A stretch of DNA of 7,023 bases from Pirellulaceae bacterium (lineage in GTDB: Bacteria; Planctomycetota; Planctomycetia; Pirellulales; Pirellulaceae). Under the pieces are notes generated by a model that saw only the letters and a list, made by a program, of their open reading frames with translations, searched no databases and had not been told where the DNA came from. The position numbers and the translations under genes were made by a program. Positions 1 through 6,151 of this stretch are shown here, piece after piece (the first letter of the stretch is position 1; every line of letters starts with the position of its first letter). The stretch lies in NCBI GenBank assembly GCA_020846515.1, contig JADLDX010000076.1, positions 1-7,023 on the forward strand, read 5' to 3'.

Positions 1-25
1 CCTCCCGCTGCTACGCAGCAGGAGG
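1..25 (-). terminator. Hairpin downstream of the methyltransferase gene, probable terminator
   Basis: Bases 1-5 and 7-11 pair with 21-25 and 15-19, leaving a 3-base loop at 12-14. The single imperfect position (6 with 20) is C·A on the plus strand but G·U in minus-strand RNA, so the minus transcript forms an uninterrupted 11-bp stem. It starts 22 bases past the stop codon of the minus-strand methyltransferase, where a transcription end is expected. Any T-tract would lie outside the window, so an intrinsic terminator cannot be confirmed. The stem may also extend beyond base 1. Confidence 0.6.
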
Positions 26-48
26 GTTAGTTTGCAGGAGGGTTAGTT
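18..48. repeat. Two-copy 15-bp direct repeat at the methyltransferase 3' end
   Basis: The 15-mer GCAGGAGGGTTAGTT occurs at 18-32 and again, identical, at 34-48, a 16-base period. The second copy runs into the methyltransferase stop codon (47-49). The first overlaps the inner arm of the terminal hairpin, so the duplication supplies a second possible left arm (CCTCCTGC in minus-strand RNA) that could pair with the distal arm at 1-8. It probably arose by local duplication. Confidence 0.75.
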
Positions 49-838
49 ACCGCGTGGCGAGGACGAAGAAGCCGCCGGAACGGAAGTACTGGAACCAAGT
101 CTGCGGATCCAAGAGGGCGGTCCCGGTAACATTGATGGGCAGGATGGAGAAATTCGTGAAGCCTGCGGCGTGCATATCTGCTACCAGCTCTCGACGGCTG
201 TAAATGTGCAAGTACATGCTGGGCAGTCCACGATAGACATAGACGCGATCGCCAAACTGCCAATGACTATACAAGCATGCTTTTACAAAGGTGGAAATCA
301 ACCACCCAGGACCTTGCGGGTCCAACCAACTATGTCCGCGATTGTGAACATGCAAAAGGAACTTGCCCTGCGGCTTGAGAGTCCGATGCACGTGTTTCAA
401 GAAGTCGATGCGATGTTGGCGACCGCGAATCATACCGATACTACTAAACAAACAAACGGCGATATCGACGACGCTGTCTGCCAACCAATCTAGTTCGACG
501 AGATTGCTATGGACCAAAGAGTTCTGCGTTGGTCGCAAACCGGCCGCCGCAGTCTGAAGCATGTGCGGACTCAAGTCGATGTTCAGCGTACGCAGACCGC
601 GGGCTTCCAATTGCCTGGCGATGCGCGCGGTCCCGCATCCAAAGTCGGCCAGCAACTGTGTCGACGGCTGATCAGCAGACTGACCCAGTGGATCAATGAC
701 GGAGGCCAAGATTTTGTCTTGGATGAGTTGAACATCCAATCGCATCAGCGGATGATCGCCGTGGAAGGCATCATACTCTGACGCGATTGCTGGTTCAGCC
801 ACGTAGTCCCACGTGCCCGAACTGACGCCGCGCGGCAA
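47..838 (-). CDS. Class I SAM-dependent methyltransferase
   Basis: Predicted cytosolic 263-residue protein with a Rossmann-type methyltransferase fold. SAM-binding motif I is ADFGCGT (residues 64-70). The acidic residue that usually binds the SAM ribose is D88 in NIDLS. A post-motif strand reads LKPQGKFLLHVHN (154-166), as in Methyltransf_11/25 families. SxxGMIRGR near 132-140 and the WDYVA start resemble a methyltransferase family I associate with planctomycetes. Nothing identifies the methyl acceptor. The best start is a TTG at 838 with no Shine-Dalgarno motif. It lies inside a strong inverted repeat (824-855). The next in-frame candidate is GTG at 802, but it would remove the conserved-looking TWDY. 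The gene lies 41 bases downstream of the Gfo/Idh/MocA gene on the same strand and may be co-transcribed with it. The family call is firm; start and substrate are uncertain. Confidence 0.88.
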   Translation of the reverse strand: MPRGVSSGTWDYVAEPAIASEYDAFHGDHPLMRLDVQLIQDKILASVIDPLGQSADQPSTQLLADFGCGTARIARQLEARGLRTLNIDLSPHMLQTAAAGLRPTQNSLVHSNLVELDWLADSVVDIAVCLFSSIGMIRGRQHRIDFLKHVHRTLKPQGKFLLHVHNRGHSWLDPQGPGWLISTFVKACLYSHWQFGDRVYVYRGLPSMYLHIYSRRELVADMHAAGFTNFSILPINVTGTALLDPQTWFQYFRSGGFFVLATR

Positions 839-855
839 TTGCCATGCGCGGCGTC
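824..855. repeat. Long inverted repeat spanning the methyltransferase start
   Basis: GACGCCGCGC (824-833) is the exact reverse complement of GCGCGGCGTC (846-855). Between them lies the perfect palindrome GGCAATTGCC (834-843) plus two extra bases (AT, 844-845). RNA from either strand would form a 10-bp GC-rich stem, with up to three more pairs inside. It begins 25 bases past the Gfo/Idh/MocA stop codon in the minus direction and contains the proposed TTG start of the methyltransferase. No T-run follows on the minus strand, so it is not a textbook intrinsic terminator. It could be a T-less terminator, an mRNA end-protecting stem or a translation-blocking structure. Confidence 0.8.
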
Positions 856-879
856 CGGCCCTATTACCTAATGGGTCGA

Positions 880-2010
880 TCAGATGTTCACCCAGGCACC
901 ATTTTTGGCGCTATCGAGCACTGCATCGCAGACGCGTTGTGTCTCGAGAGCATCACGGAATGTCGGGTGAGCAGGTTCACCAGTCTCGAGACTCTTCAAA
1001 AAGTCAGCGACTTGGTGAATGAAAGTATGTTCGTAACCGATTTGCAAACCTGGAACCCACCAATTGCCCATGTAGGGCTGGTCCCCGTCGGACACGTGCA
1101 CACTGCGCCACCCGCGTACGATCGATTCGTCGCGGTGATCGAAATATCGCAGACGATGCAGGTCGTGCAAGTCCCAGGACATGCTGCCGTGCTCGCCGTT
1201 GATTTCGAGCGTATAAAGCGCTTTGTGGCCCCGAGCGTAACGAGTGGATTCGAACAGACCGAGCGAACCGTTCTGGAAATGACACAAGAAAGAACAGGCG
1301 TCATCGATTTCAACCGGTTGCTTCTTACCTGTCTCAGCATGCACACGTTCCTTGACGAAGGTTTCGGTCATGGCCGTAACGTCTTTGATACTGCCGTTGA
1401 GCCAGAGGGCTGTGTCGATACAGTGAGCCAGCAAGTCGCCGGTTACACCGCTTCCAGCTGCTTCGGCATCCAGACGCCAAGTGCCAGCGCCGCCCTGCGG
1501 CACCTCAGCATTGATGGTCCAGTCTTGCAAGAAATTGGCGCGATAGTGGAAGATGCGTCCGAGCTTGCCTGAATCCAAGATCTGCTTGGCGAGAGTCACG
1601 GCGGGTACACGGCGGTAGTTGTACCACACCATGTTCGGCACACCGGCAGCTTCCACAGCTTGGCACATCTCTTCACCTTCGGCCACATTCATGGCCAATG
1701 GCTTTTCACACAGAATCATCTTGCCCGCTTTGGCAGCGGCGATCGCAATTTCTTTGTGAATGTTATTCGGTGTGCAGATATCGACCGCATCAATATCATC
1801 TCGCGCGACCAGCTTACGCCAGTCCGTTTCGATCGACTGATAGCCCCAAGTCTCTGCAAACGATTTCGCTTTTTCGGCGTTGCGCGCACAGAGTGCCTTG
1901 AGTACTGGCTTGTACTCGCACTTAAAAAAATGATTGGCCTGAGCGTAGGCATTGGAATGCGCCTTGCCCATAAAACCATAGCCGATCATACCGATACGCA
2001 GTTCTTTCAT
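880..2010 (-). CDS. Gfo/Idh/MocA family sugar oxidoreductase, levoglucosan-dehydrogenase-like
   Basis: Predicted cytosolic NAD(P)-dependent dehydrogenase of 376 residues, the usual family length. The N-terminal Rossmann domain (about 1-125) has the dinucleotide loop GYGFMG (10-15), [12 protein letters not shown] (79-90) and the signature EKP (102-104), whose lysine K103 is catalytic in the family. The C-terminal substrate domain carries GDLLAHCID (191-199), with D192 and H196 in the usual active-site positions. FMGKAHS, the YNYRRVPA stretch (130-137), LQDW (161-164) and the IGYEHT region resemble what I remember of levoglucosan dehydrogenase, which oxidises the sugar C3 hydroxyl to a ketone. 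That makes keto-sugar chemistry plausible, but the substrate is unknown. The ATG at 2010 is supported by a Shine-Dalgarno AGGAAAG (2018-2024) seven bases upstream. The gene lies 161 bases downstream of the TIM-barrel isomerase gene on the same strand. The family call is very secure; the sub-family call is moderate. Confidence 0.95.
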   Translation of the reverse strand: MKELRIGMIGYGFMGKAHSNAYAQANHFFKCEYKPVLKALCARNAEKAKSFAETWGYQSIETDWRKLVARDDIDAVDICTPNNIHKEIAIAAAKAGKMILCEKPLAMNVAEGEEMCQAVEAAGVPNMVWYNYRRVPAVTLAKQILDSGKLGRIFHYRANFLQDWTINAEVPQGGAGTWRLDAEAAGSGVTGDLLAHCIDTALWLNGSIKDVTAMTETFVKERVHAETGKKQPVEIDDACSFLCHFQNGSLGLFESTRYARGHKALYTLEINGEHGSMSWDLHDLHRLRYFDHRDESIVRGWRSVHVSDGDQPYMGNWWVPGLQIGYEHTFIHQVADFLKSLETGEPAHPTFRDALETQRVCDAVLDSAKNGAWVNI

Positions 2011-2017
2011 GCTGATT

Positions 2018-2024
2018 CTTTCCT
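2018..2024 (-). promoter_or_regulatory. Ribosome binding site of the Gfo/Idh/MocA gene
   Basis: Minus-strand AGGAAAG, seven bases before the ATG at 2008-2010. It is one of only two clear Shine-Dalgarno motifs in the window and fixes this start. Confidence 0.7.
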
Positions 2025-2074
2025 GTAGGTTATGGGGACTGCATTGTTCTTGGCCGGCCGCGCTGGAATGGCTG

Positions 2075-2104
2075 CTGCCTTGATAGCGAAGATCGCTATG
2101 GCAG
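2075..2104. repeat. Hairpin-forming inverted repeat between the TIM-barrel and Gfo/Idh genes
   Basis: ATAGCGA (2083-2089) pairs with TCGCTAT (2093-2099) around a 3-base loop. Outside this, CTGCC (2075-2079) pairs with GGCAG (2100-2104), with a 3-base bulge at 2080-2082, giving 12 bp in total. No T-run follows on either strand. It lies 65-94 bases before the Gfo/Idh start and 68-97 bases after the TIM-barrel stop. It could be a processing or attenuation element, or a weak terminator for the isomerase transcript. Confidence 0.6.
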
Positions 2105-2130
2105 TTGCATTTGCAGTTGCAGTTGCTGCG
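2101..2130. repeat. Degenerate hexanucleotide tandem repeat (GCAGTT)
   Basis: Five consecutive hexamers read GCAGTT, GCATTT, GCAGTT, GCAGTT and GCTGCG, so three are exact and two diverged. The array directly abuts and partly overlaps the hairpin at 2075-2104. It lies in the 161-bp spacer upstream of the Gfo/Idh/MocA gene, about 91-120 bases from its start. Such arrays can change copy number by slippage. Whether this one varies, or sits in a promoter, cannot be told here. Confidence 0.6.
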
Positions 2131-2171
2131 GCGACCAATGGTTCAAATTGGTTTTAAGTTGTCTATAAAAG

Positions 2172-3203
2172 TTACCAACCGTGCGCTTCACGAACTTTGA
2201 TCATGGTGCTGAGAATCGTATTCCAGGTCTCGGTCTTTTCCAGCGTCGCGTTCGGGAACATGCAACCGTCCCAACAGATATGCTCGATCCCCCGCGCCGC
2301 GGCATCTTTCAGCCAGTAACCGGCGCAGCGCACGATATCCAACTTGCCATTGGGATCATCTGCTGGACAGTGTTTACCTGTCTTATCGTGCGAACCAGCA
2401 CCGTGTACTTGACCATCGTTTTGAGCGACGTGGAAATCGATCGTCCATGGTCGCAGCTTGTCGGTCATCTGTTCGTAAGCCGCGTAGAACTCTGCCTCGG
2501 AATAGCCCTCTTTGATCAACGCGCAGTCCGGTGCGTTATAACCCATGAGGTAGAGATAGGTGTGCGCCAGGTCGGCCTGGAAGCCCAATGACTCAGGCAT
2601 ACCAACCTCTTCCAACAGGTTTAGCATATCGCGCCAGCTATGCATGCCGGCCCAGCAAATCTCTCCTTCGGCGGCAAGTCTTTCCCCATGGTCTGCCGCA
2701 ATCTTGGCAGCTTGTTTAAACGTTTCGGCGATTTTCGAGGTATTGGCCTTGGCATCTTCCCGCCACTTGGCCACACCATGCTCAGCCGAATCGATGCGTA
2801 TCACACCATATTTGCGCACGCCATGTTCGTTGAAGACTTTGGCGATTCGACAGGCAACTCGCACAGCTTCCAAAAACTTTTCGCGGGCAGCTTGATCGCC
2901 CATGGCGGAATCGCCAACGGTTCCCTTCCAAACAGGGGCAACCAACGAGCCGACTGCAAAACCTCTCGATTGAATCGAATCGGCAATCTTGCGGATTTCG
3001 TCATCGCTGGCGCTAGGATCGGTGTGCGGCAGGAACAAAAAATAGTCTATCCCTTCAAAGCGCTGACCATTGACTTTGGCCGAAGCAGTCAGGTCCAGCA
3101 TCCGTTCCAAACTGATCGGTGGCTCTTGGCCCTCGTCGTTGCCTTTGCCGACCAGGCCGGGCCACATGGCGTTATGAAGTCGTGGCTTGGAATGTTGACC
3201 CAT
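2172..3203 (-). CDS. Sugar isomerase/epimerase-type TIM-barrel protein
   Basis: 343-residue protein of the xylose isomerase-like / AP endonuclease family 2 TIM-barrel superfamily, which isomerises or epimerises sugars, keto-sugars and inositols with a divalent metal. Probable metal-site residues are the glutamate in AAEGEI (E179 or E181), D211 and H214 in QADLAHTY, and H258 in IDFHVAQND. The final conserved glutamate of the classic site is not obvious; the matching strand reads ICWDGC, with D312 a possible substitute. The segment at 264-290 is rich in His and Asp ([14 protein letters not shown]) and may be a substrate loop. No signal peptide or membrane segment is seen. The ATG at 3203 has a good Shine-Dalgarno, AGGAGC at 3213-3218. 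An intrinsic terminator lies just upstream, so the gene probably has its own promoter in 3204-3450. Its pairing with a Gfo/Idh/MocA dehydrogenase recalls inositol catabolism (IolE/IolG) and 3-keto-glycoside pathways. The reaction is not identifiable from the sequence. Confidence 0.88.
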   Translation of the reverse strand: MGQHSKPRLHNAMWPGLVGKGNDEGQEPPISLERMLDLTASAKVNGQRFEGIDYFLFLPHTDPSASDDEIRKIADSIQSRGFAVGSLVAPVWKGTVGDSAMGDQAAREKFLEAVRVACRIAKVFNEHGVRKYGVIRIDSAEHGVAKWREDAKANTSKIAETFKQAAKIAADHGERLAAEGEICWAGMHSWRDMLNLLEEVGMPESLGFQADLAHTYLYLMGYNAPDCALIKEGYSEAEFYAAYEQMTDKLRPWTIDFHVAQNDGQVHGAGSHDKTGKHCPADDPNGKLDIVRCAGYWLKDAAARGIEHICWDGCMFPNATLEKTETWNTILSTMIKVREAHGW

Positions 3204-3212
3204 GATAAATTT

Positions 3213-3218
3213 GCTCCT
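3213..3218 (-). promoter_or_regulatory. Ribosome binding site of the TIM-barrel gene
   Basis: Minus-strand AGGAGC, nine bases upstream of the ATG at 3201-3203. It supports this start over internal candidates. Confidence 0.7.
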
Positions 3219-3257
3219 GTGATTGCAAAGTCTTTGGTTCTGAAGGGTTGTGGAGTT

Positions 3258-3282
3258 AAGAAAAAGCCCGGCGGGTCCGGGC
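3258..3282 (-). terminator. Intrinsic terminator of the cupin gene
   Basis: Read on the minus strand, GCCCGG (3282-3277) pairs with CCGGGC (3271-3266) around a 5-base loop and is followed at once by TTTTTCTT (3265-3258). A GC-only 6-bp stem with an immediate U-tract is a textbook Rho-independent terminator. It lies 169 bases past the cupin stop codon and ends 54 bases before the TIM-barrel start, so it divides two same-strand genes into separate transcription units. Confidence 0.85.
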
Positions 3283-3312
3283 CATCAACTTGCATTACAT
3301 CAACTTACGTTA
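3283..3312. repeat. Two-copy 15-bp direct repeat upstream of the TIM-barrel gene
   Basis: CATCAACTTGCATTA (3283-3297) is followed directly by CATCAACTTACGTTA (3298-3312), matching at 13 of 15 positions. It abuts the terminator and lies 80-109 bases upstream of the TIM-barrel start. That position would suit a regulator site, but 15 bp is not a whole number of helical turns and no regulator is in the window. Confidence 0.5.
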
Positions 3313-3382
3313 ATGGACAAACATGGTCTGCAAGCGTTGGCGGCAGTGGCTGGCCTTCTCGTTACCGTAGCGTTACCTCAAT

Positions 3383-3418
3383 GCTTAATCGACGGGCTGT
3401 ACGCCGCGCCGATTAAGC
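3383..3418 (-). repeat. Stem-loop in the 3' untranslated region of the cupin gene
   Basis: GCTTAATCG (3383-3391) is the exact reverse complement of CGATTAAGC (3410-3418). In minus-strand RNA the stem continues inward through a G·U pair (3392 with 3409), two GC pairs, a one-base bulge at 3406 and three more GC pairs to a 5-base loop at 3398-3402, about 15 bp in all. It lies 33 bases past the cupin stop codon, well before the canonical terminator at 3258-3282. No T-run follows it. It may stabilise the mRNA 3' end or be one copy of a dispersed palindromic repeat. Confidence 0.65.
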
Positions 3419-3450
3419 GTGCATCAAGCAGATACTGAGACGCGCTCAGG

Positions 3451-4713
3451 TTACTGGTTCTTCCAAGCGCCATTGGCGGGTAGATCTGCGTGGACATCGG
3501 GACCAAAGTAACGCAGGCCTACCAGAGGCTCAGCTCCGGTGTTTTCGATCACGACCCCTTGGGTGGCAGCTTCATGCGAGATGAACACTTCATCTTCGGT
3601 GTTCTCACCAAAGTTGATCATGGCCGGAGTTTGCAGGGCAAGCTTGCCTATGCGACCCTTGCCTTGAACCGTGATCCAACCGCTGGCACCGGGATCTTTC
3701 AGCGTACACTTGGCACCCGGCTCGATGGTCAGTTCTTTGGCGCTGAATAATTGGGCACCATCAATCGATCCATAAACAATCCATTTGTCGGTAACCCCTG
3801 GACCGCTGCGCGACTTATCAACAATCGGCTCCAAGTAGTTGCTGTCCTTGAAATGGGTATCCACATTCTTTTCCCAATCGAGCTGACCAATGATAAAGTC
3901 GAGGTCTTGGTGTTTTTCCGGTGGCATGTCTTTGACCAACAATGACCAGGGCACGTAGCGGCCTTCGACGATCGATTGGAACATTCCAAAAACATCGCTG
4001 CCCCACTGTGGCTCGTATGTGCATAGCGAGCCTGGCGCGTGGAGGACACCTGGCGGAATCAGCCAACCTGTACCTCGTTTTAAACGATACGCCCTCGACA
4101 GATCGAGGATTCCGTTATCACCCTTGTTCCAGTTTTCCAGGCAGCGTCGCAGATCGTCCTTGCTTGTGCCTGGTTCCAAGCCCATAAACGTATAACAGAA
4201 GTTGTTGTCAACGTTGTTGTATTGTGGCGGGAAGTAGTAGCTCTCCGGCTTACCTTCTTGCCCTACCAGAGCGGCATCTTTCTGGGATTGATGCATGTGG
4301 TGAGGGATGGGGCCCATGTTGTCGAAGAACTTCGAGTAGACCGGCCAGCGGCTGTACTTGGAGAAAATCTTTTCGCCCACCAGTCGCTTGCCAGCCTCGG
4401 CCACAGCATCACGCAGAAGGAATTTCTTACCTTCGAACAAGCAGAAGCTGAGACCTTCGTGCCAAACACGGCCTTCGTTGGCCGCTTCGGTGGTGGAGGA
4501 GAACCAACGTTCATCGATACCGCCACGATTAGCGCCGAAGGCGTAGAGGTCAGTCGGGTTCAGCTTGATGCGGCGTCCTGGGTGCAGAAAACTGCGTGGT
4601 ACCCATGTGGGTGTCAAACGCAGGAGTCCTTCGCCGGCGTCCAGCGCGCTCTGCAACAAGCCTCCGATACTATCCTTTTTAACATAACCTTCATCGAGTT
4701 TGATTTGCGACAT
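3451..4713 (-). CDS. Cupin-fold, phosphomannose isomerase (type I)-like protein
   Basis: 420-residue, probably cytosolic protein whose metal site resembles type I mannose-6-phosphate isomerases. HHMHQ (138-142) sits where those enzymes have QxH. KPESYYF (156-161) matches the KPE zinc-ligand motif, with E158 as ligand. LIPPGVLHAPG (218-228) matches the second-cupin histidine motif, with H225 as ligand. The C-terminal third (about 310-405) looks like a second small beta-barrel with ELTIEPGAKCTL and WITVQGKGRIG. Zinc-dependent aldose-ketose isomerisation is therefore plausible. The protein is divergent, and substrate loops beyond the metal site were not recognised, so mannose-6-phosphate is not assumed. 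The ATG at 4713 has no visible Shine-Dalgarno. Transcription starts in the spacer shared with the divergent DUF4432 gene and ends at 3258-3282. Another metal-dependent cupin activity is possible. Cupin fold: confident; PMI-like: moderate. Confidence 0.8.
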   Translation of the reverse strand: MSQIKLDEGYVKKDSIGGLLQSALDAGEGLLRLTPTWVPRSFLHPGRRIKLNPTDLYAFGANRGGIDERWFSSTTEAANEGRVWHEGLSFCLFEGKKFLLRDAVAEAGKRLVGEKIFSKYSRWPVYSKFFDNMGPIPHHMHQSQKDAALVGQEGKPESYYFPPQYNNVDNNFCYTFMGLEPGTSKDDLRRCLENWNKGDNGILDLSRAYRLKRGTGWLIPPGVLHAPGSLCTYEPQWGSDVFGMFQSIVEGRYVPWSLLVKDMPPEKHQDLDFIIGQLDWEKNVDTHFKDSNYLEPIVDKSRSGPGVTDKWIVYGSIDGAQLFSAKELTIEPGAKCTLKDPGASGWITVQGKGRIGKLALQTPAMINFGENTEDEVFISHEAATQGVVIENTGAEPLVGLRYFGPDVHADLPANGAWKNQ

Positions 4714-4905
4714 GACTGCGTTCTAAGAGCAAGAGGACTATTGTGGGTGCGACAGGGCATCAGCCCTGCCGTGCATAGGCCTTCGACGACAGACAATCGA
4801 GGTCGTCAGCTGACCGAGCGCCAGATTTGGTTGATGCCTGTTTTATTCCGAGCGGCTAACGGTTACAAGTAAGGGCATACACTTTCCCCCGCCGAACCCC
4901 AAAAA
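4714..4905. promoter_or_regulatory. Divergent intergenic region between the cupin and DUF4432 genes
   Basis: This 192-bp spacer must contain the promoters for both divergent genes, unless they start elsewhere. I see no convincing sigma-70 pair; TTGATG at 4831-4836 is the best -35-like hexamer for the rightward gene but lacks a clear partner. It contains the hairpin at 4750-4771. A second inverted repeat, GACGAC (4785-4790) with GTCGTC (4802-4807), is separated by 11 bases and could be an operator half-site pair. Neither gene has a Shine-Dalgarno next to its start. Confidence 0.5.
4750..4771 (-). repeat. Hairpin in the cupin 5' leader
   Basis: CAGGGC (4753-4758) pairs with GCCCTG (4763-4768) around a 4-base loop. 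One imperfect position (4752 with 4769) is A·C on plus but U·G in minus-strand RNA, after which two further pairs form. The minus transcript therefore has a 9-bp stem about 37-58 bases before the cupin start. It might act in the leader RNA or as a protein-binding palindrome. No T-run follows. Confidence 0.5.
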
Positions 4906-6075
4906 GTGAAAAACATGCCGATTAAACTTCCTCCAGCCCGCGTCGTCCGCGAAGTTCCGAATCTTTCCCAACCGTTACCCTCGTCCGTGCTGGCGATAAA
5001 GTGTGCCGGAGGCGAGTTTCGTGTGGATCGGGTGGTCCTGGAGGGTGGGCGCCGCACCGGAGTTGAGATCGTGGTGGTCGACACGGGATTGGTCCGAGCT
5101 GCGCTGCTGCCCACGCGTGGCCTGAGTTTATGGCGTGCCAATATAGGCGGCTTGGAACTGGGCTGGCGTTCGCCGGTGGACGGTCCGATTCACCCACAAT
5201 GGGTCGCTCTCTCGGAAGCCGGCGGCTTGGGCTGGTTAGACGGGTTTGATGAGTTGCTTGTCCGCTGTGGACTGCGTAACTTTGGTGCGCCCGACTTTGA
5301 TAAAGAAACAGGGCGTTTAAACTTCCCACTTCATGGCCGAATTGGCAACTTGCCGTCCGACCCAGTGGAATTGGAATTAGACGCCGAGCATTCTCTACTG
5401 CATGTTCGCGGCGTAGTGGCCGAAAGTCGCTTTTTGCAATTCAACCTGAGACTACAAGCCACCTATACTTTCGCGATCGACCTGCCATCCATCGCGATTG
5501 CCGACCAGGTTCGCAACGCGGGCGACACGCCTACCACCATGCAGATGCTTTACCATATTAACGTCGGCCAACCCTTACTGTCGGCAGGCGCTCAACTGGT
5601 TACGGGTGCCAAACGCATCGTAGCCCGCAACGAACATGCAGCCAACGACATCGCTACCTGGTCGAAATACTTGGACCCTACGCCAGGCTATGCCGAGCAA
5701 GTGTATTTCTCGGCCTCGGCACCAGCGGCCGACGGTTGGGCCTCAGCCGTACTTGGTTCCGCCGACAAATCGCGAGGGTTTGCCGTGCACTATCAGACAG
5801 ATACATTGCCATACTTCACTCAGTGGAAAAACACAGTCGGAGCCAACGACGGTTACGTCACTGGGTTAGAACCAGGTACGGGCTTTCCCAACCCGCGGTC
5901 CTACGAAGAGAAGCAAGGCAGGGTAGTGACTCTGGACAGAGGCGAGACTCGCGACTTTAATCTAAAACTGGAGGGCATCACCACTGCAGAACGGTTACGT
6001 GAACTGAGTGCTCCACTGAGTGGACAACCGGAGCTTGTCCCGTTTGATGCAGACTGGTGTATGCCAAGCAAATAA
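4906..6075 (+). CDS. DUF4432 family protein, aldose 1-epimerase-like
   Basis: 389-residue protein of the galactose mutarotase-like beta-sandwich superfamily, DUF4432 branch, which is thought to bind or epimerise sugars. Landmarks in order are LLPTRGLSLW (67-76), the loop PLHGRIGN (141-148), LYHINVGQP (215-223) and GLEPGTGFPNPR (320-331). H143, H217 and E322 fall where aldose 1-epimerases keep their two catalytic histidines and catalytic glutamate, so mutarotase-type chemistry is plausible. No signal peptide or membrane segment is visible, suggesting the cytosol. The start is unsure: GTG at 4906 or ATG at 4915 in the same frame, neither preceded by a Shine-Dalgarno. The ATG would shorten the protein by three residues and touches no domain. 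It is divergent from the cupin gene, a common arrangement for co-regulated sugar genes, and is followed by a hairpin at 6152-6180. Family confident; substrate and reaction unknown. Confidence 0.9.
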   Translation: MKNMPIKLPPARVVREVPNLSQPLPSSVLAIKCAGGEFRVDRVVLEGGRRTGVEIVVVDTGLVRAALLPTRGLSLWRANIGGLELGWRSPVDGPIHPQWVALSEAGGLGWLDGFDELLVRCGLRNFGAPDFDKETGRLNFPLHGRIGNLPSDPVELELDAEHSLLHVRGVVAESRFLQFNLRLQATYTFAIDLPSIAIADQVRNAGDTPTTMQMLYHINVGQPLLSAGAQLVTGAKRIVARNEHAANDIATWSKYLDPTPGYAEQVYFSASAPAADGWASAVLGSADKSRGFAVHYQTDTLPYFTQWKNTVGANDGYVTGLEPGTGFPNPRSYEEKQGRVVTLDRGETRDFNLKLEGITTAERLRELSAPLSGQPELVPFDADWCMPSK

Positions 6076-6151
6076 AACTGGGAGTCAACTGCTCCCCGCC
6101 CGAGCGTCGTTCCGCAAGAGGCTATGTTGACCTTCAAGGATGACCTTTAAG

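Noticed and set aside
170..781. Plus-strand open frames opposite the methyltransferase
   Set aside because: All are antisense shadows of a gene with clear SAM-binding motifs, and their products look random.
844..1572. Plus-strand open frame of 242 codons
   Set aside because: It lies entirely antisense to the Gfo/Idh/MocA gene, whose motifs are unmistakable. The product has no recognisable domain.
2101..2130. Hexamer array as a CRISPR or phage-type repeat
   Set aside because: The units are contiguous, short and degenerate, with no spacers.
2134..2152. Inverted repeat ACCAAT/ATTGGT after the TIM-barrel stop as a terminator
   Set aside because: The stem is only 6 bp and AT-rich with a 7-base loop, and no T-run follows in the minus direction.
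2640..3416. Plus-strand open frame of 258 codons
   Set aside because: It is antisense to the TIM-barrel gene and runs through the terminator and spacer repeats. No recognisable motif.
4222..4872. Plus-strand open frame of 216 codons
   Set aside because: It is antisense to the cupin gene, including its conserved KPE and HHMHQ region, and ends in the divergent spacer. No domain or ribosome binding site seen.
4922..5329. Minus-strand open frame of 135 codons
   Set aside because: Antisense to the DUF4432 gene. The Arg/Pro/Ser-rich product is typical of a shadow frame in GC-rich coding DNA.
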